Below are positions 45,410-55,499 of a DNA stretch of 64,000 nucleotides, piece by piece. The notes below the pieces were generated by a model, which did no database searches, was not told the origin of the DNA, and worked only from the letters and a program-made list of their open reading frames with translations. Numbering within the stretch: the first letter of the stretch is position 1; every line of letters begins with the position of its first letter. Origin of the DNA: Bolinopsis microptera. Lineage: Eukaryota; Ctenophora; Tentaculata; Lobata; Bolinopsidae. The stretch lies in the NCBI RefSeq assembly GCF_026151205.1, contig NC_087081.1:13350340-13414339 (forward strand), read 5' to 3'. The translations under genes and the position numbers were made by a program.

Positions 45410-46863
45410 ATCAAGATTAACTAGTTTTCCGAGACACAACAGAAAACAGATAACAACTGATACGTGTAACGTAATCAATCAACGATTTAAGCAAATGAGC
45501 GACCCAGGCAAGTTAATCATCGGCAAGTTAATCATCGGCATTTCTCAGGGGAGGGGCGTGGAGTGTGGACTGTGCAGGAGTGTATTGTGTTGTTATGGTG
45601 TGTACTGTGTACTGTGTCGGGTTCAAATTATTACCTTATACGGTTGTAACTGAATTGATAGTTTGAAGATACTTATTACAGATTTACCGTTTAAACTTTA
45701 ATTCCGTTGAATTCAAATATGCAACTATCCCATGAAATATGAATAATTTTACATAGTACATACCTTGTTTCACCAATCAACAGTGATAAGATAACATTGC
45801 AAATCTTGCTGATTTAAGTACTTAAGTAGCAAATTCAGATGTTTTGATCAGTTTCACACATATCTTATGATCAATCTAGTGAAAATGGGAGGTAAGAATC
45901 TGCGAGTTAGCTGTAAAGTCTCGAAAATTCCGAAATTATTTTTGAAAAGAAATTTCTGAAATTATCGGTTTATCGGTCAGAAATTATCGCCGATAACCGA
46001 TAACGATTTTACTACGAATTATCGCCTATAATTTTATCGCCGATATTATCGATTGCAAACCCTAATGCTTACCAAAGTTAATTTGCAACTTATTTTTGTA
46101 GTTTGTCCTAAATAATGGCAAAAAATGGCCAAAAAATGCAATTTTTGACAAAAAATCAAGTAAAATTAATATTTGAGGTCAAATATCCATTTAATCACTC
46201 TGAAAACCTTTTTAAACGTTATTTTGGGGCAAGATACCCCTGAAAAACATGTTTTGTGGTATATCATACCCCTTAGTCATGCCTATGTCTACCTCGCATG
46301 GGCGCCCGGACCACTGTGTGCATATTTTGGTTCAAATATTTATTAAAGTCAAAATAACCATTTCACATAAGTGGTTTTATTATAATAAAATAAGTTGTGA
46401 TAAATCAATAAATAATTTACACTCAAAAATGTACAAAATATACACTGATCGAAAAAGTTTGGTTTGCATTTACTAACTTCAGTGTACAGCATACATGAAA
46501 AGATAACTTACTGAATCTTATTAATTCAGATGTTGTTCAATGAGTTAGCCACAAAAATGTTCAAATTATGTAGGAGGGTAAAGGACACAATTTGCTAGTA
46601 ATGCTTCTTTGTGCCTGTTGACTACAATGAACATTTTGTGGAGTTTCTTCAGACGGCTTTTATTGGAGTGCGTGTTATTTACTAGGTTATGCACAAGCCA
46701 GGCCAACATTTTGTTTTTGTGTCAGTCGCGCTACCAGGTTGCAGAGTATGATAAACACTAAAATTATACACTATAAAAATTTGCTAATACATAATATCAG
46801 AGTCCAATCTAGCTGCAAACGTCAGACACCAAAGTTCAGCCGCCAAATAGTGGTTGAGTTTGA

Positions 46864-47145
46864 TCAAACTTCAGCCTCATCGCTGAGATTATCCATGCAA
46901 TCGGGTTGCGAGATGAACGTGGAGGCAAGATTTAAGCTACCATTTCCGACAATGCTGACTAGATTTCCACTGAGGTTTTGAAATCTGTCCCTTGGAACTT
47001 TCCCTAGGAAGCAGGAATGGAGCATATGATTCTCGTCTCTGATGATTAACTGGTTGGTGTTCAGCTTGCAATAGTTGCAGGTCCTTTCGTCAAGTGAAGT
47101 TTTGTCGTACCTCCCCCTTTCTAAAGTGCAAAGTGTGTAAACGGT
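46864..47145 (-). pseudogene. 3' coding end of a retroelement with zinc-binding motif
   Basis: On the minus strand the frame reads TLERGRYDKTSLDERTCNYC, then KLN and DENHMLHSCFLG, giving a CxxC...H...C zinc-binding pattern. It ends at a stop at 46864-46866. The pattern G-Y-ER-C-C-DE-H-L-C is common downstream of reverse transcriptase in animal non-LTR elements. The three other S copies carry only the last part of this frame, cut by the T element. Confidence 0.6.
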
Positions 47146-47154
47146 AAAAAGGAC

Positions 47155-47600
47155 GAATAATGAGTAATTCCTTGCTTAAAATGCCTATAACTCTTAACAT
47201 ATCGAATATTTTGAAATAATTTTTACGAGAGCATAATAAGCTTGATCAAATGAAACTTTTGGTACTAAGATTAATATATTTTATAATATTTGAAGTGCCA
47301 AATAAAAAATTCAAACAATGAGAACTTTTGTGTTCATATCAGGTTCAAAACTTTTGAAAAAAAGGGGGGACCTCCAACCCATGTAAGGCACATTCAAATT
47401 AATTGACCGTTTTGTGTACATTTGTAAATGCTGATTTCGATTTTAATGGTAAGTATTTAAAGTGAAGGTGTACACATTTGTACTTCGAATTTTTATACTA
47501 TCTTCAACATTCACGATTACTTTAAAACTAAAATTAACTACAATCCTACTAAATCATAAAATAATACAGCAGAAACAGCTCAAATATCGTTTTTGGTTTT
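47155..47600. other. AT-rich intergenic stretch
   Basis: Nothing recognisable is seen. Confidence 0.4.
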
Positions 47601-47625
47601 ACAAGCCTGTCAGTACGTGCTTGAA

Positions 47626-48530
47626 TCACGATGTCACTCCTTCGCATCTCGCCGATCTGCATACGGTGGTTGCGAGAAGAATTATTTGATGCGCGGCGCG
47701 ACCCAGTAGTGCATCGCGCTACAAGTACGTGCACGCGTTTGACAAAAATAGTTATTCACTCATAACTCCTTATAAAATTATTTCCATGCTATTAACTGGT
47801 TTAAAGGTTGATACTCGTAAAATATTTGTTCCAATTGTTACTCGTCGACGAGTCCAACTCGGCGCGCGTCTTGGTAGATTATAAGCCTACAAGAGGGCTT
47901 TGGTTAGAGCAAGTCTACGTGTATAACTGAATGACGTTCACGTACCTAACCATGTGCTTTCGCGCCACTGCGGGCGCGCTTGTGAGGCGGGCGCGCGCTA
48001 CTGCAAGCGCAAGGGCTCTGGATAGAGTAATGAGTGACTCGTTGTAGCGCGATGCGTTACTGCACCGCGCCGCGCACTCAATTATGCTTCTCGCTAGATC
48101 GGCGAAATGCGCTACTGGGCCTCGCCGAGCTGCGATGAATTGAATTCGTCAATTGACTTTATGACGCGCTTGTTTTTGTAGGTTTATAACCTACCAGGAC
48201 GCGCGCCGAGTTGGACTCGTCGACGGTCCAATGACCAATATATGGAACAGATATTTTACGAGTATCACGTACCCGTTAAGCTTGTTTCACACGTAACAAC
48301 TTGTTTCACAAGCACAACCTCCTGTGCTGCCTTCAGCGGTAGCGCGCAAGCGAGAGGGCTCTGCACTGGAGGTGCTTGAAATTGACTAAAAGGTATATAC
48401 CTTATATTGTAGCGCGATGCGTTACTGTGCCGCGCCGCGCACTCAATGCTCAATGAGGCTTCTCTAGATCGGCGAGATGCGCTACGTACTGTGCCGCGCC
48501 GAGCTGAGATGAATTGACATCGTCAATTAA
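47626..48530. repeat. CpG-rich inverted and direct repeat cluster
   Basis: A module of about 110 bp containing gtagcgcgatgc, gcgccgcgca and agatcggcgagatgcg occurs three times: 47626-47723 (inverted), 48043-48154 and 48408-48528 (direct). Separately, 47810-47892 and 48176-48266 are inverted arms sharing gtccaactcggcgcgcgtc and atactcgtaaaatat. Local GC is far above the surroundings. Confidence 0.75.
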
Positions 48531-48959
48531 TACCTTATACAAAGATACGTCGAAAAGAATCCAGGGTGATACAGGATCGGAGAGTGCAGACCATAAAGTT
48601 TGCGCACCCACCTTTGCCTCCTGAATTCTTGTGTCTTGGTTGGATAGAAATTTATGTAATTGTAAACTTGGTCGTTTATACTCTGTACTCGAAGTCCCTT
48701 TGTCAAAAGAAGTAATATTATTTATGTCTAGATAGAGTTAGCTTCATTTAATGATATAAAAATATCAATATTATCAATGTCAATATCAGACAAAACCAAA
48801 AACTATCGAATAAATCATCAAATATTGATTAATTTGTTCCGATTATGGATTAAAATTTTTATAAATTAAGGTATTTAAAACCATTACAACAAATGGTTAA
48901 AAGCGCCCAAAATCGAGTTGAGAGATTTTCAGTCTACAGTACAATCATGATATGTAGCG

Positions 48960-49205
48960 AAAGCTACAATAATACAACATACAATTACCGCGCACTCGTG
49001 ACGCGGGCAGCGGACGTGCGCGGCAGGTTTACAACATTTAGCGCATGTGACAAGTACAAGCAAGTTGTCATACGTTGTATGACCCGCCGCGCATGAAGTG
49101 CGCGGCTCCCCTGTATCGTCACCATAGTGAAACGACCGTGGGGGTCGCAACGTGATACAACAAGCAAGCGCAAAAGCTTTGTGCGCTGGATAGAGCAAAT
49201 ATCAC
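48960..49205. other. Second CpG-rich block upstream of the phosphatase gene
   Basis: It contains gcgcactcgtgacgcgggca and agcgcaaaagctttgtgcgctggatagag, resembling pieces of the 47.9-48.4 kb cluster. It may be another repeat fragment or part of a CpG-rich promoter; I cannot decide. Confidence 0.4.
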
Positions 49206-49775
49206 TTGCACTCGTTAATCATTATTATTACAAATGATTGCCTTTTTTTGAATTGTTCTTTTGTATTTTTAGAGCTTAAGAATCGAGGAATAAGAACCAG
49301 TTATGTCAGTAATAAAAAGTATAATGAGTATCTTTGGTTAAGTTTCATTTTTTATTTTATGTGGCAAAGAAGCTTTTTAAAAATTTTTATTCCACTTATT
49401 AAAGTGTTTTTGTTTTATTTGAAATTCTGGTATAGTACATTTTTATTTTTAGTCGAATTGTTATTCATAATACATTCATATATTCATTATATAAATATGT
49501 ACGTAAAACACTTTTTAAAACTTTTTCGCAATTATCACGCCGCGCATATTGAAGTAATGGAGCTGGTGATCCTCCGCACGCAACCTTACTTGCAAATTCG
49601 CGCTGCAGGTGGATTCGGCACTGGATAGTTGTTGCTCATTGAATATGTGAATAATTACATACATTACATTTGTTGTTGAATGTTACGTAGTCGATTTGTA
49701 CTGATCTCGTCTATGCATTGATTTGTTCTCTGTGTAGATTTTACAGGCGACTTGACTTTTCAGTTCAGGGCAGAA

Positions 49776-50684
49776 ATGAAGGTAGATGAATGGGTCGAAG
49801 TAACCAAGGAATGCAAGTATCTGCCAGAAAAAGATCTCAAGCATCTTTGTGACCTGGTTTGCGAGATACTTCTGGAAGAATCGAATGTCCAGCCGGTTAG
49901 TAGTCCTGTCACAGTTTGCGGGGACATTCACGGACAGTACTATGACTTACTTGAGTTGTTCAGGATTGCCGGCGAATTACCTGACACCAATTACATCTTC
50001 ATCGGAGACTTTGTCGATCGCGGTTATTATTCACTCGAAACTTTGACCCGGTTAATGGTAATGAAAGTCAAATACCCGGACCGAGTTTTTCTTCTACGGG
50101 GAAATCACGAGTCTAGAACTGTTACTCAGGCTTATGGGTTTTACGACGAGTGTCAGTCCAAATACGGAAATTGCAACGCTTGGAAATATTGTTGTCAAGT
50201 GTTTGATTTGCTCGCTATTGCTGCACTCATCGACGAAGAAGTACTTTGTGTCCACGGCGGACTATCCCCTGAAATCAAAACTATCGACCAGATCCGCCAG
50301 ATCCAACGTGACATGGAAATTCCTCAGGAAGGAGCATTTTGTGATCTTGTTTGGTCTGACCCGGAGGAGGTTGAGAACTGGACGGTTAGTCCCCGAGGGG
50401 CGGGCTGGCTGTTTGGTAGGAGAATAACCAATGCTTTTAACCACCTCAACGATTTATCATTGATATGTCGGGCTCATCAGCTCGTGCAAGATGGATATAA
50501 ATTCATGTTCGACGACAAATTGGTCACAATTTGGTCTGCACCGAATTATTGTTACAGATGCGGCAACATCGCTGCGGTTATCTCTTTCAACGATTCAAAC
50601 AACTACGAACCGAAGTTGTTTGATGCAGTACCGGATGAAAAACGAGTTGTTCCAAGCCGGGTGGTGACTCCTTACTTCTTGTAA
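49776..50684 (+). CDS. PPP6C: Serine/threonine protein phosphatase 6 catalytic subunit-like, intronless
   Basis: 302 residues from ATG at 49776; the family is about 305. Metallophosphatase motifs are all present: GDIHGQ (D50, H52), GDFVDRG (D78), RGNHES (N110, catalytic H111), H160 in HGG and H234. [10 protein letters not shown] and [11 protein letters not shown], with the C-terminal TPYFL, place it with PP6/PP4 rather than PP1. The wording is closest to PP6. The C-terminal leucine fits the carboxymethylated tail of PP2A-type phosphatases. It would dephosphorylate Ser/Thr with SAPS and ankyrin subunits in cytosol and nucleus. An upstream in-frame TTG is not needed. A tract ending ttttcag 13 nt before the ATG could be the acceptor of a 5'UTR intron. 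It has no coding introns, so a retrocopy or an intron-poor paralogue is possible. Confidence 0.92.
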   Translation: MKVDEWVEVTKECKYLPEKDLKHLCDLVCEILLEESNVQPVSSPVTVCGDIHGQYYDLLELFRIAGELPDTNYIFIGDFVDRGYYSLETLTRLMVMKVKYPDRVFLLRGNHESRTVTQAYGFYDECQSKYGNCNAWKYCCQVFDLLAIAALIDEEVLCVHGGLSPEIKTIDQIRQIQRDMEIPQEGAFCDLVWSDPEEVENWTVSPRGAGWLFGRRITNAFNHLNDLSLICRAHQLVQDGYKFMFDDKLVTIWSAPNYCYRCGNIAAVISFNDSNNYEPKLFDAVPDEKRVVPSRVVTPYFL

Positions 50685-50699
50685 CATCTCATTGTAATA

Positions 50700-51860
50700 T
50701 CAGATATTGTATTGCTTGCGCAGGTGGTGGATAATATTTTAGTTGTCGTGGCTTAGTAAATAAGTTTGTCAATATAATGTCATGTTTTTTTAATCGTTGA
50801 GTTGACTGTGATTATCAATAATTCAAATCGCTTTCATCTAATGCAATCTATGTTCCCGCCTGAATCTGGGTAATAATGCTGTGAATATGTTTACGTAATT
50901 GAAGACCCTTTAACTTTTAGTTCAATTCATTGGACAACGAAACCCAATACCAATGACTCTGCACTTACTGCCACCTAACTTATCACGTGATGGCAGCTCT
51001 GGAGTCTCATTGGCTGACACTGTGCACGTTACTGAAATACGGTGATTTCATTGGCTCACACCTGTGCGTGCTCTCGTCCGGCTGGTTGTGTTCAGTTTGA
51101 TGGTTTTGTTACCATGGCAACAGCGATTGAGTATTGTGAGATGTGGCGGGATGTTCGAATTTTGATAGTTTTGAAGCATTATCCATAGGATAATATGAAT
51201 TTTAAACAGTTGTGTGACAATACTTGTAGTTTTGTATAACATGTGAATGTGGCATTAGACTGAACTGTAATGAAACCTCTGGAAAGGTCTACGTACCGTT
51301 TTCTATGTTTTTGCTATTTTTATTTGAATACTGATGACCTTTTACTGTCCATCCAGATTCACGATGCCATTAAAATATATGCTGTGTCGTATGTTTATTT
51401 GATAATCAGATGTAATTTTCTGAGTGTTTTGAGATAAATGAGTAACCGTTGCGTGAATGTTATTGTCTCGTTGATCCCTCTCTCGGCCTCAGTAATTGTC
51501 ATGTAAAGCAAGTAGAGTGCTTTATTTTAGTCTGTGATTAAATTAAGTTGAGTGCATTAAGTAAGGTGAGCAAACCCGGAACATCAACGACATGCTTTAC
51601 ATGACATCAATTTAACTCCAAGAGCTTGTAAGTGACCTTGTTGATGTAATTCTATATCCATCTGCATGCCTATACACATTCCCTGTCAATGTAGAATCTA
51701 TAAATAGCCATAAAACATTTACTTCACTGCAGAGAGAAATTTAGTACTGACTGTTGCTAACTCTTGTTTCAATTACATGTTACTACCATTATATATTCTG
51801 TTAACAGTAATTTGACCACATGTTTAACTAACGAACTAACGAACTAACCTTGAATATTTA
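50700..51860. other. 3' flank of the phosphatase gene and intergenic DNA
   Basis: No canonical AATAAA was seen close to the stop. It includes the CCAAT/CACGTG cluster at about 50.98-51.06 kb. No ORF is convincing. Confidence 0.4.
50980..51060. promoter_or_regulatory. CCAAT/E-box cluster
   Basis: TCACGTGA lies at 50983, with inverted CCAAT boxes (cattggct) near 51008 and 51049. They are compactly spaced, as in a proximal promoter. Confidence 0.4.
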
Positions 51861-51865
51861 TATAG

Positions 51866-52002
51866 CAAAGTCCTGGAAGTGTTCAGCTCAGAATCACATA
51901 GCTTGGGGTCGCCAGGTGCAGGCAACCAGTCTCTAAGCGCCGACGCAGCGTCCATCCGTGACAACAAGCGACGCAGATTCGAGACTCATCCCGGCCATGC
52001 AG
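51866..52002 (+). CDS. Candidate internal exon (unrecognised protein)
   Basis: Acceptor tatatag, open frame KVLEVFSSESHSLGSPGAGN, then QSLSADAASIRDNKRRRFET and HPGHA, donor GCAG|GTTAGT. The composition and higher GC look coding, but the family is unknown. It ends in phase 1, compatible with the candidate exon at 53554. Confidence 0.45.
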
Positions 52003-52021
52003 GTTAGTCTGTTAGTCAGTT

Positions 52022-52060
52022 GGGGGGGGGGGGGGGGGGGCGGGGAGGGGGGGGGGGGTA
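52022..52060. repeat. Poly-G tract
   Basis: Nearly uninterrupted G over about 38 bp, broken by one c, one a and a ggta end. It lies about 20 bp beyond the candidate donor at 52003. Confidence 0.9.
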
Positions 52061-53284
52061 TGTCTTACCAATTTGTTAGTTTGAGGGGTGGAACGGCTAC
52101 TACCATCAATCTGGAGTAGGGGCCACAAGTTGGTTACTGGGTCACTAATCGGTTGATATGATTTTGAAATCTAACCTTTAGGACTGGCTACGTTCGGATG
52201 TCACATTATCAGTTTAGTTAGGATGCTCTCATTTGCGGTAACGTAGCAGTGAGCCTGGTTCGTTGTCAATTTGAACATTTTGGAGGGGTGATCTCAATTC
52301 TTACTATTGCAAACATTTTGCTGCCTTCCTTGCTCGATTTTGTGAAAAGATGTAGGTCATCTCTACGTTCGAGTTTATTCAGGTTAATTATTTGATATGG
52401 AAGCCGTGTTGGAACACGTACAAATACCCCACAAATACTTTGCATTGCAGGATTTCTTCCATTGTTTTTAAAACGACTTTACCTAAGAAGTCTTCAATAA
52501 GGGTCAATAACTCTGGCCTTCAGCTCATATAAAATTAATTAAAGATCGTTTTAAACTGAATCTGTATCAGAACTAAGACTTCATTTCCCCACTATTCCCT
52601 CTCTCCCACACAGAATATCCGCACTAACACCTATTCATAACATCATATTCAACACACAACACTCTAATCAGTAACTCTCTAACACTAACTCTCTAACACT
52701 CTAACTCAACACTCTAACTCAACTGTAAACTTGCTGATAGCAGTACTAGACTCAACCTCTCACTTCACCCACACTTCCACTGTAGACCACCTCTCCCTCA
52801 TTTAACAGTCTTCTCTGTATCCTCCCGTCAACACACACACACTGTCTTCACTCACTTTTATACGCAGAGAATAACCTCTCTAGCAGCTACACTCTAAATA
52901 CTGCGTGCATAAATTATGTTCATAAATTATGTTGCCTCTAGATATCTATATAACATATATATATTAGTATCATATCGGCACACACACACACACCCCACAC
53001 ACATTATTTGCATACATAATTCAGTAATAATGCTCACTGAGCTTGTAGCGTGAGACTGCGTGTAAGATGCTTGATAAAGCAGCTGCTATATATCCCATCT
53101 GGAAGAATCGTTACTATATATGCTGTGTGCATGTGATCTTTGCACTTGGTCTGTTTTACTTTGTTGTTCTCCTTCGTTTTCTTCTAACGGATTTTTTAGT
53201 ACCACTACTTTCGGTTTGAAGTCAAGTTTGGTGTTGTGCTGTATTTTTTGTGTGTATCTGTGAAAACACCTTGGTATTTGAGAA

Positions 53285-53324
53285 ATGTCCGATTCTGATG
53301 AGCTGCCTGGACCCTCTAACAGTG
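53285..53324 (+). CDS. Candidate first coding exon (MSDSDELPGPSNS)
   Basis: The ATG opens MSDSDELPGPSNS followed by G|GTATGT, a good donor. The upstream stretch is pyrimidine-rich and lacks an ORF, as in a 5'UTR. It ends in phase 1. Confidence 0.4.
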
Positions 53325-53553
53325 GTATGTGTAGATATTGGTATCTCAACTATGTAAACTATTTCTCGGAAAATGCAAGTTCCGGTGTAATTTACTAACA
53401 CTACACTTGGGGCGCCAGTCCCCCCCTTACTTATTACCAGGTAGTTGATTATTATGGGTAAACAACACGGGATATTATATGTTGCAACATCTCATATACA
53501 GGTATACTCTCAGTCATGATATCAATATTTCATCTAAACTTTTGAACTTGTAG

Positions 53554-53592
53554 GATTTAGGAAACCTTGGAATTCCTGGGGTGGAATGTATG
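53554..53592 (+). CDS. Candidate 39-bp exon (FRKPWNSWGGMY)
   Basis: Acceptor gaacttgtag, donor TATG|GTAATC. Phase 1 in and out, so it joins either 51866-52002 or 53285-53324 in frame. Short and unproven. Confidence 0.35.
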
Positions 53593-54682
53593 GTAATCGT
53601 GCGCTATACAGTAACAACTCGGAATTTCGTTAACTGAAGTTATTGAATCCTTAATGTGACAACAGTTTTTAGCTCTCAACGTATCTAACAGGGGGACACA
53701 CCCGTTTAGAGGACAGCCCTATTTTCTTAAACACCTGTTATCTGCATCTGACACCTCAAGTTTAGGATATAGTTTTAAGTTTTTTTCGTCAGACATAACT
53801 GTTTCTTAAGATGGTTAAAACGTCGGTCTGTCCTAGGACGCTTGGTGGTCGCGCTTCAGAGTTAGGTTACAGTTAAAAGTAAGGGTCCTGGGACAAGATA
53901 TTGTAGAGCAGAACGTGGTGTTCCCTCAAACTCAGTTGGTACATAATATGTCTCTCAATTTAGTTGGACAAGCTAACTCAGAGAAGTGTACACACACACA
54001 CTTGACAGTTACTGCTGCACAGGACTTATTACAGCTCATATTCTGCACTTAGATCACAAACATTCCTCATTCTAGCTGTTAAGTTGTTACTGGAATGGGC
54101 GTGTTACTGTGTGTGTGTGTGTGTGGCTATTATACAAATTCCTATGTGGACTCTAACCTAAAGAGTAACGAGATAGCTTTTCTGGAATGCTATGTGTATC
54201 AAGTGTTAACCAGGTCGATCATGAGGTCATTTAACCATGATGAATTCTGTAAGAGTTTGAGAAATGTCATTCAAAATTGAATTTAAACATTCGCACAATA
54301 CTTTTAAAAGGCATGCAATGCGGAAAACAAATCTGTATCCTTAGCAAGTGTGATTTATGAACTGTGATGGAAGTTAATTTTACCGTGACATGAACACACA
54401 GTTATACATTTTACATGTTTACATTCCTCACGCTCACACGGCATACACGCGGCTTCTCCAAAACTAACATAACTGTCATAACATCTAAGTTTGTGCGGAG
54501 GGGTAACACAATTAGTATAACGTTATATAATATCCAGATTCCAGGGCTATCCTAACATAATTATGTAATTGAATTAATTATGTTGTGTAAGAGCTACACT
54601 GGCGTGTCGGGCTGAAGTCTCACTGATAAATTAGACAAATTACTGACATGAGGTCGTTGTGTGTAAGTGATTTGTCCTGAGT

Positions 54683-55190
54683 GTGGGGACTAGGATGAGA
54701 TCATGTTTTGAAAAATGCGGGAAAACACTCAAACTTTTTCCGGGGGAACTCCGGAAACGACTGGAATGTTTTAACATGTGGATCTCAAATGTTGAAGAGT
54801 TTTCCTGTGTCCAGTTAGATGGTCGGTGCTATTTTTTATTAAATACTTTTCAAATGTTTAGTTTAATAAATCCCTCTGAAGCACCACTAAATCCCTCTGA
54901 AGCACCACTCCCAACTCATTACTCAAGCTCGCACAAAACCATGAACTCTCTTAAACTTCCGTGTTTACGCAATCCCTGTAACTTTGCCAGCCACATTAGT
55001 CACACAATTGCAGTGACGTGACATGTGATCATCTCACTGCAACTACACTTCATCTCATACACTCACTCTACTTCACAACGCTAAACTGGAACGCTAACCA
55101 TCTTTACAATGAGGCACTCTATTTATTACGTGATACTCTCCTCCTTTCTCAAGCATTACCTCACTCTCCTCCTCCAGACACTTTCCCTCT
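54683..55190. other. Weak ORFs only
   Basis: A short duplicated aatccctctgaagcaccact lies near 54870-54910. The 112-codon ORF at 54683 does not resemble a protein family. Confidence 0.3.
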
Positions 55191-55480
55191 TCTCCTCCTC
55201 GACCAATCAGAGCACAGAATACTGCCCACGTGCTCCTCCTCGACCAATCAGAGCACAGAATAATGCCCACGTAATGCCACATCGTATCAGATAAAACCCC
55301 ACGTGACAGAATGAACCAATGAGATGGGAGAAGCGGGTGCACGTGGCGGTTATTTCATCAATCAGAACCTATTTTACGTGACATCATGAGCGCGTGTAAT
55401 ATGATACTGGTTTATATTTAGTTACTGCTACACTCTAGCGTGTATGAGAGGAGACCGTCCTGCTGTCCCGTGACAAGGTG
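55190..55480 (+). promoter_or_regulatory. Promoter-like CCAAT/CACGTG region with TATA
   Basis: A 41-bp unit holding gaccaatcagagcacagaat and cccacgt is repeated in tandem (55193-55275). Then come CACGTG sites (about 55300 and 55341), CCAAT boxes (about 55315 and 55357), tacgtgac (about 55375) and a TATA-like gtttatattt at 55410. The orientation of CCAAT and TATA suggests plus-strand transcription. The exon served is unknown. Confidence 0.45.
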
Positions 55481-55499
55481 ACCGACACACCGGCTACGG

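Larger units (their letters stand above)
44522..46064 (-). mobile_element. hAT-like element with BED-finger ORF
   Basis: The tips TAGGGTTTGCA and TGCAAACCCTA are flanked by the 8-bp duplication ATGCTTAC (44514-44521 and 46065-46072). Subterminal regions at both ends carry arrays of attatcggcgataa-like motifs. A single ORF with a BED finger remains. The catalytic DDE region is absent, so it is an internally deleted hAT derivative. Confidence 0.9.
43283..46315. mobile_element. Transposon T, copy 3, with nested insertions
   Basis: Same ends as the other copies. It lacks the 357-bp insert; instead it reads ttagaattgatat at about 44331. It is interrupted by the hAT-like element at 44522-46064. 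Confidence 0.75.
37668..46970. repeat. Tandem array S-T-S-T-S-T-S with units of about 2.47-2.49 kb
   Basis: Unit starts (catattttggttcaaat) are at 37668, 40161, 42635 and 46321. Each S (about 650 bp) is followed by a transposon T, except the last, which runs into retroelement coding sequence. Copies are nearly identical, differing at scattered bases. The small ORFs inside the units repeat in every copy and have no coding signature. Confidence 0.9.

Noticed and set aside
38129-46981. Small ORFs repeated in every S-T unit
   Set aside because: They recur only because the unit is duplicated, and they have no domain or codon signature.
49206-49628. 140-codon ORF just upstream of PPP6C
   Set aside because: Very AT-rich, composition F/I/L/Y/K only, with no recognisable domain or conserved motif.
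49752-49775. Extended PPP6C start at TTG
   Set aside because: ATG at 49776 gives the family's usual N-terminus; the extra eight codons contain a likely splice acceptor.
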